A stretch of DNA of 64,000 nucleotides from Streptomyces nymphaeiformis (GTDB lineage: Bacteria > Actinomycetota > Actinomycetes > Streptomycetales > Streptomycetaceae), in contig NZ_JACHJY010000007.1 in NCBI RefSeq assembly GCF_014203895.1, positions 186,001 through 250,000 on the forward strand. Direction: 5' to 3'. Of the stretch, positions 49,787 through 58,563 are shown in pieces. Under the pieces are notes generated by a model that was not told the origin of the DNA, made no database searches, and saw nothing but the letters and a program-made list of their open reading frames with translations. The stretch's first letter is position 1. Each line of letters begins with the position of its first letter. A program made the position numbers and the translations under genes.

Positions 49787-50785
49787 TCAGCGCGTGGCGA
49801 GGAGCGTCAGGGTGTCGATGACGCGGTTCGAGAAGCCCCACTCGTTGTCGTACCAGGCGACGACCTTGACGTGGCGTCCCTCGACGCGGGTGAGGGCCGA
49901 GTCGAAGATCGACGAGTGCGGGTTGCCCACGATGTCGGCGGAGACCAGCGGGTCCTCCGAGTACTCGAGGACGCCGGCCAGCGGGCCCTCGGCGGCGGTG
50001 CGGTAGGCCGCGAGGACGTCCTCGACGGTGACGTCGCGGGCGACGGTCGTGTTGAGCTCGACGATCGAGCCCACCGGGACCGGCACGCGGATCGAGTCGC
50101 CGGACAGCTTGCCGTCCAGGTTCGGCAGCACCAGGCCGATGGCCTTCGCGGCGCCCGTGGAGGTCGGCACGATGTTGACGCCGGCGGCGCGGGCGCGGCG
50201 CGGGTCGCGGTGCGGGCCGTCCTGCAGGTTCTGCTCCTGCGTGTAGGCGTGAACCGTCGTCATGAAGCCGTGCTCGATGCCGGCGAGGTCGTCGAGGACC
50301 TTCGCGAGGGGCGCCAGCGCGTTGGTCGTGCAGGAGGCGTTCGAGACGATCGTGTGCAGTTCGGCGTCGTACGCGTCGGTGTTCACGCCGTACGCGAGGG
50401 TGACGTCGGCGCCGTCCGCGGGCGCGCTGACGAGGACCTTCTTCGCACCGGCGTCGAGGTGCGCGCGGGCGGCCTTGGCCGAGGTGAAGCGGCCGGTGGA
50501 CTCCAGGACGATGTCGACGCCGAGTTCGGCCCACGGCAGGTCCGCCGGCTCGCGCTCGGCGAGGACCTTGATGCGGCGGCCGTCGACGACGAGGGTGTCG
50601 CCGTCGACGGTGACCGGGCGGCCCAGGCGGCCCGAGGTCGAGTCGAAGGCGAGGAGCCGCGCGAGGGCGGTGGGCTCCGTCAGGTCGTTGACGGCGACGA
50701 CCTCGAGCTCGGTGTCGCGCTCGAGCAGCGCGCGGAGCACGTTGCGTCCGATGCGGCCGAAACCATTGATGGCGATGCGAGTCAT
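49787..50785 (-). CDS. gap: Glyceraldehyde-3-phosphate dehydrogenase
   Basis: 332 aa. NAD-binding INGFGRIGRNVLRALL (6-21) with Asp34 favouring NAD over NADP, catalytic Cys152 in SNASCTTNALAP and His near 179 (TTVHAY), plus the C-terminal WYDNEWGFSNRV. Complete glycolytic enzyme. Streptomyces carry several gap genes, and this one is apart from pgk/tpi, so it may be an alternative isoform. Upstream on the same strand is an AraC/GlxA-like regulator, 152 bp away. Confidence 0.94.
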   Translation of the reverse strand: MTRIAINGFGRIGRNVLRALLERDTELEVVAVNDLTEPTALARLLAFDSTSGRLGRPVTVDGDTLVVDGRRIKVLAEREPADLPWAELGVDIVLESTGRFTSAKAARAHLDAGAKKVLVSAPADGADVTLAYGVNTDAYDAELHTIVSNASCTTNALAPLAKVLDDLAGIEHGFMTTVHAYTQEQNLQDGPHRDPRRARAAGVNIVPTSTGAAKAIGLVLPNLDGKLSGDSIRVPVPVGSIVELNTTVARDVTVEDVLAAYRTAAEGPLAGVLEYSEDPLVSADIVGNPHSSIFDSALTRVEGRHVKVVAWYDNEWGFSNRVIDTLTLLATR

Positions 50786-50937
50786 GAGTGGTGTCCCTTC
50801 CGACCTTCCGATTCGCCACCCAGGTTCGCGCGGATCACTGGTCTCAACCAGCGGCGTGATCGCCACGGTCCGCAAGTATCGCGCCAAGATCCCGCCACGG
50901 TGCCGAAAGGGGGTCCGCCGAGGGGTCTGGCGTGGGG

Positions 50938-51900
50938 TTATTCCCCTTGTGCGAAGGTGCGCCGGTAGTCGCTCGGGGTCGTGCCGAGGATGCGCTGGAA
51001 GTGCAGCCGCAGATTGGCTCCGGTGCCCAGGCCGACGTCGGCGGCGATCTGCTCGACGCCCCGCTCGGACCGTTCGAGCAGTTCGCGGGCCATGTCGACG
51101 CGGGCGCGCATGACCCACTGCATCGGCGTGTAGCCGGTGTCCTCGGCGAACCGCCGCGAGAAGGTGCGCGGCGACACCGCCGCGTTCCGGGCGAGTATCT
51201 CCAGGGTGAGGGGCTCGCCGAGCCGGTGCAGCGCCCATTCGCGGGTGGCGGCGAACCGCTCGCCGAGCGGCTCCGGCACGCTGCGCGGCACGTACTGCGC
51301 CTGGCCGCCGCTGCGGTACGGGGCGGCGACGAGCCGCCGGGCGGCGTGGTTCGAGGCGCCCATCCCGAGGTCCCGGCGCAGGATGTGGAGGCAGAGGTCG
51401 ATGCCGGAGGCGGCGCCGGCGGACGTGAGGATGCTGCCCTCGTCGACGAAGAGGACGTTCTCGTCGACCCGGATCAGGGGCCGCTTGGCCGCGAGCGCCC
51501 GCGCGTAGTGCCAGTGCGTCGTGGCCCGTTTGCCGTCGAGGAGGCCCGTGGCGGCGAGGGCGAAGGCGCCCGTCGAGATGGCGGCCAGCCGCGCCCCGCG
51601 CTGGTGGGCGGCGATCAGCGCGTCGACGACGGCGCGCGGCGGGTCCTCGCGGTCCGGGTGCCGGTAGCCGGGGACGAAGACGATGTCGGCCCAGTCGAGC
51701 GCCTCCAGGCCGTGGGCGACCTGGTACGCCAGCCCGTCGCCGCCGGCCACGACGCCGGGCACCGCGCCGCAGACCCGTACCTCGTACGGCATGCTCGCCC
51801 GGGTCGTGAACACCTGCGCGGGGATTCCGACGTCGAGGGGTTTGGCGCCTTCGAGGACGAGGACGGCGACGCGGTGGAGACGGGATGCAGACACGTCCAC
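50938..51900 (-). CDS. GlxA-type AraC-family regulator
   Basis: 320 aa. The N-terminal DJ-1/PfpI-like domain (about 8-180, VAVLVLEGAKPLDVGIPAQVF; DIVFVPGYRHPD; the nucleophile position reads ISTGAFALAATGLL, so no elbow cysteine is present and it is probably a sensor, not an enzyme). The C-terminal AraC HTH pair (LEILARNAAVSPRTFSRRFAEDTGYTPMQW; IAADVGLGTGANLRLHFQR) follows. GTG start at 51900, with another at 51894. Target unknown; the downstream gap gene is one possibility. Confidence 0.88.
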   Translation of the reverse strand: MDVSASRLHRVAVLVLEGAKPLDVGIPAQVFTTRASMPYEVRVCGAVPGVVAGGDGLAYQVAHGLEALDWADIVFVPGYRHPDREDPPRAVVDALIAAHQRGARLAAISTGAFALAATGLLDGKRATTHWHYARALAAKRPLIRVDENVLFVDEGSILTSAGAASGIDLCLHILRRDLGMGASNHAARRLVAAPYRSGGQAQYVPRSVPEPLGERFAATREWALHRLGEPLTLEILARNAAVSPRTFSRRFAEDTGYTPMQWVMRARVDMARELLERSERGVEQIAADVGLGTGANLRLHFQRILGTTPSDYRRTFAQGE

Positions 51901-51974
51901 GAGGGTACGCGGCCGAGCGTCCTCGCTGGTCAGCGGCGGTCACGGACGTTCCCGGCCGCCGCTCGGGAGCGCCC

Positions 51975-53323
51975 TCAGCCGCGCCAGAGGACGCGGGCCG
52001 TGCGGGCGAGGACGCGGGGGCCGGTGAGGGCCTTCGGGTGCCTGCGCATGTGGACGACGTCCATGTACGTCTGGTTCACCCGCGCGTCCCTGACCGACGC
52101 GGTCGTGATGTGGTCGCCCGCCCAGCGCAGGAACCGGTAGCCACGGGGGTACGGGCCCGTGACGTGCGGCTGTGCGAGGTCGGCGGTCGTCGAGAGCTGC
52201 CAGGCGGCGTCGACGACCACGGCGGCCCGCCGGAAGTAGTCCCGGGCCGGGTCGTGCGGCGAGGCGCCGCTCCTGAGGTGGACGTGGAGCGAGGAGGCCT
52301 GGAGCGCGGCGAGGGTCAGCCCCTGGCCGTAGACGGGGTTCACGGTCGCCATGGCGTCCCCCACGACGACGAGCCCGCCGGGGAACTTCGTCAGGTCGGT
52401 GAACCGGCGCCGGCGGCTCTCGCGGAAGTGGAAGGGCTCCACCGCGCCGATCATCTCGCACCGGTCCGCTATCTCGCGGAGGGGGGCGACGCAGCGCCTC
52501 ATCCGGGCGAGGAACTCCGCGCGGTCCCGCCCCGGGCGGTGGCCGGCGTATCCGGCGAGGACGACGGACCAGGCGTCGCCCTCGACGGCGGCCAGGGCCC
52601 CGGGTTCGCACACCGCCGGCTGGTAGTCGCTGGCCGGGCCCGGTGTGGAGTGGGCGATCACCGTGTCCGGGAGCTCGCTCCCCCGGGCGAAGCGGGCCGT
52701 GGCGTAGCCGAGGTCGACGCGCATGCGGTCCGCCGGGGCCTGGCCCCAGCCCTCGGCGGCGAGCCAGTTGCCGAGCCGGCTGGAGCGGCCCATGGCGTCG
52801 ACGACCAGATCCGCCCGCACGTCGTACTCGTCGCCCTTCCCGGCCGCTTCGGCGTCCCCGGCCCGCGGCGCGCCCGCCGCCGCGAGGCGGGCCCCGACGA
52901 CCCGTCCGCCCCGGAGGAGCAGTCCCTTGCCGGTGGCGGGCTCCAGGCGGACGTTGTCGAGGGCCGTGACGCGGCGCCGTACGTGCGTCTCGACGAACGG
53001 ACGGGTCGCGCCGAGCATCCGTGCGTCGGCGACCGGTGCCTTGAGCACGCCGTCGACGTAGAACCGGACCTCGTCGCCCCGGCCGAGGCGGGCGCCGCCG
53101 CTCACCATCTCCCCGGTGATGCCCGGGAAGAAGCGCTCGATCTGGGTGTGGCCCATGGCGAGCAGGGCGTGCAGCTGCCGCCGGTGCGGCGCGCCGGGCC
53201 CCGTGCCGTCCCCGCCTTCGAGGAGGTCGGGTTCGACGACCACGACCTCCTCGGCGAAGTCGCTCAGGACCCGGGCGGCCAGCAGCCCGGCGAAGCTCCC
53301 CCCAGAACAACGGCGCGCTTCAC
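51975..53323 (-). pseudogene. FAD-dependent oxidoreductase, N-terminal frameshift
   Basis: The long frame from 53243 lacks the dinucleotide-binding motif. That motif is present upstream in another frame: GTG 53323, after GGAGG, reads VKRAVVLGG, then must shift to continue SFAGLLAARVLSDFAEEVVVVEPDLL. The shift lies in a run of six Gs (53298-53303); one more G gives an uninterrupted 449-residue flavoprotein. The rest is intact: AMGRSSRLGNWL, FPGGLVVVGDAMATVNPVYGQGLTLA. It resembles geranylgeranyl reductase or tryptophan halogenase-like monooxygenases. Either decay or a homopolymer sequencing error. Confidence 0.82.
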
Positions 53324-53436
53324 GTGCTCCCCCTCCGTACCGGGTCCGTCATCGGGTCGCCGCGAAGATCATCGCGACGGCCGGGACCCTACCGTGCCGG
53401 AGCACCGCCGAGGGCACTCCGGCGAGGTCGCGGTGG

Positions 53437-53970
53437 TCAGGCCTGGTACTCGGTGAGGTCGATGGCGTAGACCCGCAGGGGCACGCCGAAGACCGGGTGG
53501 CTCGTCTCCCGCTCCGGCACCATGCCGAGCTTGCGCATGACGTTCTCGGAGGCCTTGTTGGCGGCGTGGGTGATGGCGACGACCCGGTCGAGGCCGCGGT
53601 CCTGGAGGGCGAACTCCAGGACGGCGTGGGCGGCCTCGGAGGCGTACCCCTGGCCCCAGAACTGCCGGCCGAGCCGCCAGCCGATCTCCACGTCGGGGAG
53701 CACCTCGGGGAGGAACTCCGGCACGGAGAGGCCCGCGAAGCCGATCAGTTCGCCGGAACCGAGGAGTTCGACGGCGAAGAGCCCGAAGCCCTCCTCGTCC
53801 CACTCCTCCTCGCACCGCTCGATGCCCTCCGCGGTCTGCTCCAGGTCCCGGACCGAGCCGTCGCCGATCCAGCGCATGACCTCGGGGTCGGCGTTGATCT
53901 CGGCCATGGGGACGAGGTCGTCGTCGGTCCAGCGGCGGAGCAGGAGTCGGGGGGTGAGGATCTCGGTCAT
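53437..53970 (-). CDS. GNAT-family acetyltransferase (RimJ-like)
   Basis: 177 aa from ATG 53970. ILTPRLLLRRWTDDDLVPMAEINADPEVMRWIGDG is the RimJ/RimL pattern; IGWRLGRQFWGQGYASEAAHAVLEFA holds the CoA loop. Asp/Glu-rich overall. Target not known. It is the third RimJ-like gene in this window and is not closely similar to the other two. Confidence 0.9.
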   Translation of the reverse strand: MTEILTPRLLLRRWTDDDLVPMAEINADPEVMRWIGDGSVRDLEQTAEGIERCEEEWDEEGFGLFAVELLGSGELIGFAGLSVPEFLPEVLPDVEIGWRLGRQFWGQGYASEAAHAVLEFALQDRGLDRVVAITHAANKASENVMRKLGMVPERETSHPVFGVPLRVYAIDLTEYQA

Positions 53971-54011
53971 GAACCCATCCTGACGCATGCGGGGCCCCAT
54001 GGGTGTCCGGG

Positions 54012-54440
54012 TCAGCGGTAGTACGCCTCGACCACGGCCCGTACCTCGCCGAGCAGCGCGGGGCCGTCCTGCGGTACGGGCGGGCGGCCGTCGCCCGGGC
54101 GGATGTCGAGGAGCTGTGCGCCGGAGAGGGCGTACACGACGCGGCGGAGGCCCGCCTGCCGGATGACCGCCGCGCACATGTCGCACGGCTGGCAGCTGGT
54201 GTACATCGTGGTCTCGGCCGCGGTGGCCGGGTCCAGTTCCCGGGCTGCCCATCGCGCGAGCTTCAGTTCGGGGTGCGCCGTGATGTCCCGGTCGGTGAGG
54301 GTGGTGTTGTGCTCCTCGGCGAGGACCGTCCCGTCCGGTGCGGCGAGGAGCGAACCGAAGGGCGGATCGCCGCCGTCCCGTGCCGTGGCGGCGAGGGCGA
54401 TGGCGCGGCGGAGCAGGGTGTGGTCGTCGGCTGTCGTCAT
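54012..54440 (-). CDS. Cytidine/deoxycytidylate deaminase-family (nucleoside deaminase)
   Basis: 142 aa. Zinc ligands His56, Cys86 and Cys89 with catalytic Glu58: here the usual HAE is HPE (TAHPELKLAR), followed by TSCQPCDMC. The HPE form is found in guanine deaminase-like and some tRNA adenosine-type proteins, so the substrate could be a purine base or nucleoside. It begins inside a 4-bp overlap with the F420 oxidoreductase gene, so the two are cotranscribed. Confidence 0.9.
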   Translation of the reverse strand: MTTADDHTLLRRAIALAATARDGGDPPFGSLLAAPDGTVLAEEHNTTLTDRDITAHPELKLARWAARELDPATAAETTMYTSCQPCDMCAAVIRQAGLRRVVYALSGAQLLDIRPGDGRPPVPQDGPALLGEVRAVVEAYYR

Positions 54441-55288
54441 GACGCATCCGTTCCGGAGAGGTGGGCGGCCACGGTGGCGAGTGCCTGCCAGGCCGTCTGC
54501 GGGTGGGTCGTCTCGTGGGGATCGCCGCCGTACGGGTCGAGGACGACGGTGTCGGCCCCCATCCGCCGCAGCTGGTCCAGGTCGTCCATGACCTGCTCGA
54601 TGGTCCCCTCCCCCGCGACGCGGTCGGGTCCGCCGACGGGTGCGGCGGTGAGCTTGAGGGCGATACGAGGGGCCGTCGCGGGTACGGGGAGCCGCTGCTC
54701 GTCCGCGTACTCCTTCAGCCGTGCGGCTCCTTCTCGCAGCTGCGGCAAGGTGCGGCGGAGTGGATGCCAGGCATCCCCGAACCGTACGGCGCGACGCAGG
54801 CCGGCGTCGCTGTGGCCGCCGATCCAGACCGGGATCCGGCGGTCTCCGTACGCGGCGGAGTCGGCCCAGGCCTCGCGCAGGGCGTGGAGGTGTTCGTCGG
54901 TGAGCCGTCCCCGGCGCGCGAACGGGATCCCGAGGGCTTCGAACTCCTGCCGCGCCCAGCCCGCTCCCACCCCGAGGACGAGCCGGCCTCCGCTGAGCGC
55001 GTCGAGGTTGGCCGCCATGCGGGCAGTGAGCAGCGGGTGCCGGTACGGGGCGATGAGGACGGTGGTGCCGAGCCGGACGCGGGTGGTGACGCCGGCGAGC
55101 CACGACAGGGTGGTGAACGGCTCGTAGAAGGGGGCCGGATAGCGCTCGGCGACATCGGGGGTGATGGCGATGTGGTCCGAGACCATCAGCAGGTCGAAGC
55201 CCAGGCCCTCCACGGTCTGGGCCCAGCTGCGCAGGATTCCGGGGTCGGCGCCGGGGCCGAAGTTGAGGATGTTCACTCCGATCTTCAC
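54437..55288 (-). CDS. LLM-class F420-dependent oxidoreductase
   Basis: 283 aa TIM-barrel: MKIGVNILNFGPGADPGILRSWAQTVEGLGFD, the SDHIAITPD stretch, and GRLVLGVGAGWARQEFEALGI are typical luciferase-like monooxygenase-family motifs of the F420-using branch. Substrate unknown. It overlaps the deaminase start by 4 bp and diverges from an Lrp/AsnC regulator, so it may be regulated by it. The cofactor F420 is common in Streptomyces. Confidence 0.88.
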   Translation of the reverse strand: MKIGVNILNFGPGADPGILRSWAQTVEGLGFDLLMVSDHIAITPDVAERYPAPFYEPFTTLSWLAGVTTRVRLGTTVLIAPYRHPLLTARMAANLDALSGGRLVLGVGAGWARQEFEALGIPFARRGRLTDEHLHALREAWADSAAYGDRRIPVWIGGHSDAGLRRAVRFGDAWHPLRRTLPQLREGAARLKEYADEQRLPVPATAPRIALKLTAAPVGGPDRVAGEGTIEQVMDDLDQLRRMGADTVVLDPYGGDPHETTHPQTAWQALATVAAHLSGTDAS

Positions 55289-55370
55289 GCGGCACAGGCT
55301 AGCCAGGCACGCGGGGCGATCAGAAGTGATTCCCGCCTGTTCAGGGGCCGTTCGGCCGTGGATTCGCCGG

Positions 55371-55376
55371 TAATCT
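55371..55376 (+). promoter_or_regulatory. -10 box TAATCT of the Lrp/AsnC gene (probable leaderless)
   Basis: Seven bases separate it from ATG 55383, and no ribosome site is visible, so a leaderless transcript is likely. The region is the divergent promoter with the F420-oxidoreductase gene. Confidence 0.5.
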
Positions 55377-55382
55377 GATCGG

Positions 55383-55844
55383 ATGACCGAGAGTCTCGAC
55401 GGAACCGACTGGGCGATTCTGACGGAGCTTCAGCGCGATGCCCGGATCGCCTACACGGAGCTGGCACGGCGGGTGAACCTGAGCGCCTCGGCGACGAAGG
55501 AGCGGGTGCGGCGCCTGGAGGAGTCCGGGGTGGTCACCGGCTACCGGGCGGAGGTGGACCTGGAGCGGATCGGGTACGCGGTCCTCGCGGTCGTACGCCT
55601 CAAGTACCCGGGGACGCGTCACGCACCGCTGCGCCGGCTGCTCGACGAGCGCGGGGAGATCCTGGAGTGCCTCCGTACGACCGGGGACGACTGCTACGTC
55701 CTGAAGGTGGCAGCCGCGTCGATGGCGCATCTGGAGGAGATCGTGGACGCGCTGGCGGAGTTCGGCAGCACGACCACCAACCTCGTCTTCAGCCGCCCCC
55801 TGCCACCGCGCGGCCCGAGCGGACCGCCGCCGGACAGGCCCTAA
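55383..55844 (+). CDS. Lrp/AsnC-family transcriptional regulator
   Basis: 153 aa. N-terminal winged HTH: LDGTDWAILTELQRDARIAYTELARRVNLSASATKERVRRLEESGVVTGY. C-terminal RAM domain (about 65-140) with GDDCYVLKVAAASMAHLEEIVD, which binds amino acids. Its last codons overlap the convergent dehydratase gene by 4 bp. It may sense an amino acid and control the oxidoreductase and deaminase operon. Confidence 0.92.
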   Translation: MTESLDGTDWAILTELQRDARIAYTELARRVNLSASATKERVRRLEESGVVTGYRAEVDLERIGYAVLAVVRLKYPGTRHAPLRRLLDERGEILECLRTTGDDCYVLKVAAASMAHLEEIVDALAEFGSTTTNLVFSRPLPPRGPSGPPPDRP

Positions 55845-56815
55845 CGGTCGGCCTGCCCCTGTGTGAGGTCGGCCGGGTCGGTGTTGGCGCCGCAGAGGAC
55901 GACGCAGATCTTCTCGCCCGGCGACGGGCGGTAGCCGGCAGGGGCGTCGGACGGGGTGGTGAGGGCCGCCAGGGCGGTGGCGGCGGCGTGTTCGACGGCG
56001 AGGCGGCGGTCGTCCCAGAGGGCGCGGCGGGCGCGGACGATGTCGGTGTCCGTGACGAGGACGGTGTGGACGTCGGACTCCTGGGCGGCGGCCACGGCGA
56101 GGGAGGTGGCGCGGCGGGCGCCGAGGGCGTCGGCGGCGACGGAGTCGACCGTGACGTCGACGGGGTGTCCGGCCCGGAGGGCGGCGTCGAGGGCGCGGGA
56201 GTTCTCGGGTTCGACGGCGACGGTACGGATGCCGTGGTGCCGGGCGGCCGTGGCGACGCCGGCGAGGAGCCCGCCGCCGCCGACGGAGACGACGACGGTG
56301 TCGAGGTCCGGGATCCGCCGGTGGATCTCGTCGAGGAGGGTGCCGGCGCCGGCGGCGATCAGGGGGTGGTCGTACGCGTGGGAGGCGAGGGCGCCGCTGT
56401 CGGCCGCGAACGCCTCGCAGGCGGCGAGCGCCTCGGCGTACTCGGTCCCGACGAGCCGCACGTCGGCGCCGTAGCCGCGCAGCTTGTCGATCTTCACCTG
56501 GGGTGCGGTCACCGGCAGGAAGACGGTGGCGCGGACGCCCTGCCGACGGGCCGCCCAGGCGCAGGCGAGGCCCGCGTTGCCGCCGGAGGCGATGGTGACG
56601 CCGGCGGCCGGGAGGGTGCCCTCCTCCCGGTGGGCGAGGAGGAAGTTCTGCGCACCGCGGGCCTTGAAGGAGCCGGTGTGCTGCAGGAGTTCAAGGGCGA
56701 GGTGGAGCTCGTACGTCTCGTCTGCGGGTTCGGCGGGGGTGACCGTGACGGGGCGGACGTGGCCGCCGATCCGGTCGGCGGCGGTCTTGACGTCGGCGTA
56801 CGCGAGGGTGGGCAC
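55841..56815 (-). CDS. PLP-dependent threonine/serine dehydratase-like enzyme
   Basis: 324 aa. PLP lysine Lys51 in HTGSFKARGA; ASGGNAGLA binds the substrate carboxylate; VGGGGLLAG holds the phosphate. No C-terminal ACT domain, so it is like catabolic TdcB or serine racemase. The Lrp/AsnC regulator converging on it could respond to its substrate. It should make a 2-oxo acid plus ammonia from threonine or serine. Confidence 0.9.
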   Translation of the reverse strand: MPTLAYADVKTAADRIGGHVRPVTVTPAEPADETYELHLALELLQHTGSFKARGAQNFLLAHREEGTLPAAGVTIASGGNAGLACAWAARRQGVRATVFLPVTAPQVKIDKLRGYGADVRLVGTEYAEALAACEAFAADSGALASHAYDHPLIAAGAGTLLDEIHRRIPDLDTVVVSVGGGGLLAGVATAARHHGIRTVAVEPENSRALDAALRAGHPVDVTVDSVAADALGARRATSLAVAAAQESDVHTVLVTDTDIVRARRALWDDRRLAVEHAAATALAALTTPSDAPAGYRPSPGEKICVVLCGANTDPADLTQGQADR

Positions 56816-56964
56816 CAGATGCTCCTGAAGGGCCGGGACCGGGCGGTCGTGCGGACGATCTTCTCAGCGTCCGGCGGGCGCGGGAAGGCCGCGCGGTCCG
56901 GAGGCTTCCGAGGGCCTTCCTCGCGCCTCGGGACCTCAGGGCCGCCGCGCCTCCGGGAACGCGG

Positions 56965-56994
56965 TTGACCAGGCATTCCGTCGCAGGCGATAGT
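56965..56994 (+). promoter_or_regulatory. Promoter candidate for the TPR-like membrane protein
   Basis: TTGACC (56965-56970), an 18-bp spacer and GATAGT (56989-56994). Transcription would start near 57001, about 45 bp before the likely TTG start. Confidence 0.5.
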
Positions 56995-57044
56995 GACGCC
57001 TCTTGGCCGGGAACAGTCGGCCGGAATCTCAGGGGTGGGGACTC

Positions 57045-58472
57045 TTGCACAGCGAAGAAGACGCCGCGTCCGCCTGCGCTCACGCGACCGCGCTGATCGC
57101 GGCGGGCCGGCTCGCGGAGGCGCGGGAGGTCGCGGAGACGGCCCTGGAAACGGACGGTCCCGAGCCGACGCTCCTCCTCGTCGTGGCCCGCGCGCACATG
57201 GCGGAGGACGAGGACGACCACGACGACGACGCCGAGCGGGTCTTCCGCCGGGCCCTCGACCTCTTCCCCGACCACGTCGACCTCCTCGCCGGGTACGCCG
57301 AGCTCTGTCTGCGGTCCGACGCCCTGGACCGACCGGGCCGCCACGCGCGCGGCCCCGTCCTGCTCGAACGGCTCCGGGAACTGGCGCCCGACTCCCCGCA
57401 GCTGCTGCGGGCCACCGCCTCGACCTCGGTCCTCGCCACGGCCGTGGCCAAGGGACCGTCGGCCGCCCTCGTGCAGAGTCTCGACCTCCTCCAGGCGCTC
57501 ACCACCGCCGCCTCGCCGGAGGCCGCGGAGAAGGACGCGCGGCGGCGGGCGGCCCTCGCGCCGTACGACCGGCGGCTCGCCGTCCTCGACGCGACGCTCA
57601 CCGCGCTCGCCCGTCCCGGCCGGGCCCCGCTGCGCCTGCTCGTGCGCCGCAGGCCGGAGTATCTGTTCCTCGCCCAGCTGACGGTGGCCGTACTGCTGCT
57701 TGCGCGTCATGTGCTCGGGCCGTTCCCGCTCTGGGTCACGTGCGCGGTCGTCGTCCTCCTCCAGCTCCCCCTCCTGGCGCTGCGGCTGCTGCTGCGCGGC
57801 GCCCGCGCGCGTGGTGGGGCGCGGGCCTCGGGAGCGAGTGCAGCGGGGCCCGCCCCGGCGGAGCCGCCGTTGCCCGCCGTGCGGCCGTACACACGGCGTC
57901 AACTGGTTCTCATCGGCGCCGGTGCCGCGCTCGCCTTCAGCGCCTTCGTGACGACGACCGTCCTGACGCACCTGGAGGACATCGCGTATCCGCGGTACGA
58001 GGCGGCCGCCCCGTACACCTTCCGGGGGATGACGCGGACGGACACGGGCGACGAGCTGGACACCACCGCGGCGAGCGACCCGAGCGGTCGGGTCGCGGCG
58101 GCGTTCACGTACTTCTACACGGGCGGTTCGGGCGACGGGTCCGAGCTCGCCGTCACCGCGTCCACCGGCGACTTCCACGACGCCACCGCCGCCATGGTGT
58201 ACGAGAGCGACACGCTCCTGTCGAGCACGCCCGGTGTGGGCTCGCTCGACGACAGCTGGAGGGCGGACGCGGGCGCCTACGGCGGCTGGATGCAGTGCTC
58301 GCGGTACGTCGAGTACATCACCGGCGAGCACAAGGCGATCTGCTTCTGGGCGGACAAGGGCAGCATGGGGTCGGTCTCGTTCAAGGCCTCGGACATGTCG
58401 CACGCCGACGTCGAGGGGCTCGCCCGTACGACACGGCAGACCGTGCTGCTCCCCGCCTCGTCGGATTCCTGA
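57045..58472 (+). CDS. TPR-like membrane protein of unknown function
   Basis: 475 aa if started at TTG 57045; a TTG at 57003 is in frame and coincides with the probable transcription start, so the later one is preferred. The N-terminal half is TPR-like (ATALIAAGRLAEAREVAETAL; VARAHMAE; FRRALDLFPDHVDLLAGYAELCL), followed by a membrane hairpin (about 206-250) and another helix near 290. The C-terminal part is probably outside (PYTFRGMTRTDTG; GWMQCSRYVEYITGEHKAICFWADKG). I do not recognise a function. Confidence 0.7.
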   Translation: MHSEEDAASACAHATALIAAGRLAEAREVAETALETDGPEPTLLLVVARAHMAEDEDDHDDDAERVFRRALDLFPDHVDLLAGYAELCLRSDALDRPGRHARGPVLLERLRELAPDSPQLLRATASTSVLATAVAKGPSAALVQSLDLLQALTTAASPEAAEKDARRRAALAPYDRRLAVLDATLTALARPGRAPLRLLVRRRPEYLFLAQLTVAVLLLARHVLGPFPLWVTCAVVVLLQLPLLALRLLLRGARARGGARASGASAAGPAPAEPPLPAVRPYTRRQLVLIGAGAALAFSAFVTTTVLTHLEDIAYPRYEAAAPYTFRGMTRTDTGDELDTTAASDPSGRVAAAFTYFYTGGSGDGSELAVTASTGDFHDATAAMVYESDTLLSSTPGVGSLDDSWRADAGAYGGWMQCSRYVEYITGEHKAICFWADKGSMGSVSFKASDMSHADVEGLARTTRQTVLLPASSDS

Positions 58473-58496
58473 CGTCCTCTCCGGATCCTGACGGCA

Positions 58497-58539
58497 CGGG
58501 ACCGCCCCGGAGGCGCCGGCTGCCTCCGGGGCGGTCCCG
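58497..58539. terminator. 18-bp perfect stem-loop terminator between convergent genes
   Basis: Arms 58497-58514 and 58522-58539 pair perfectly (CGGGACCGCCCCGGAGGC and complement) around a 7-nt loop, followed by TTCCCG. It separates the TPR-like gene from the convergent protease. Confidence 0.85.
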
Positions 58540-58563
58540 TTCCCGCCTTCCCGCTCTCGGGTC

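Noticed and set aside
47562..50819. A 1085-codon frame joining the DNA ligase to upstream sequence
   Set aside because: The N-terminal 397 residues are a low-complexity shadow of GAPDH. Ligase homology starts at 49628.
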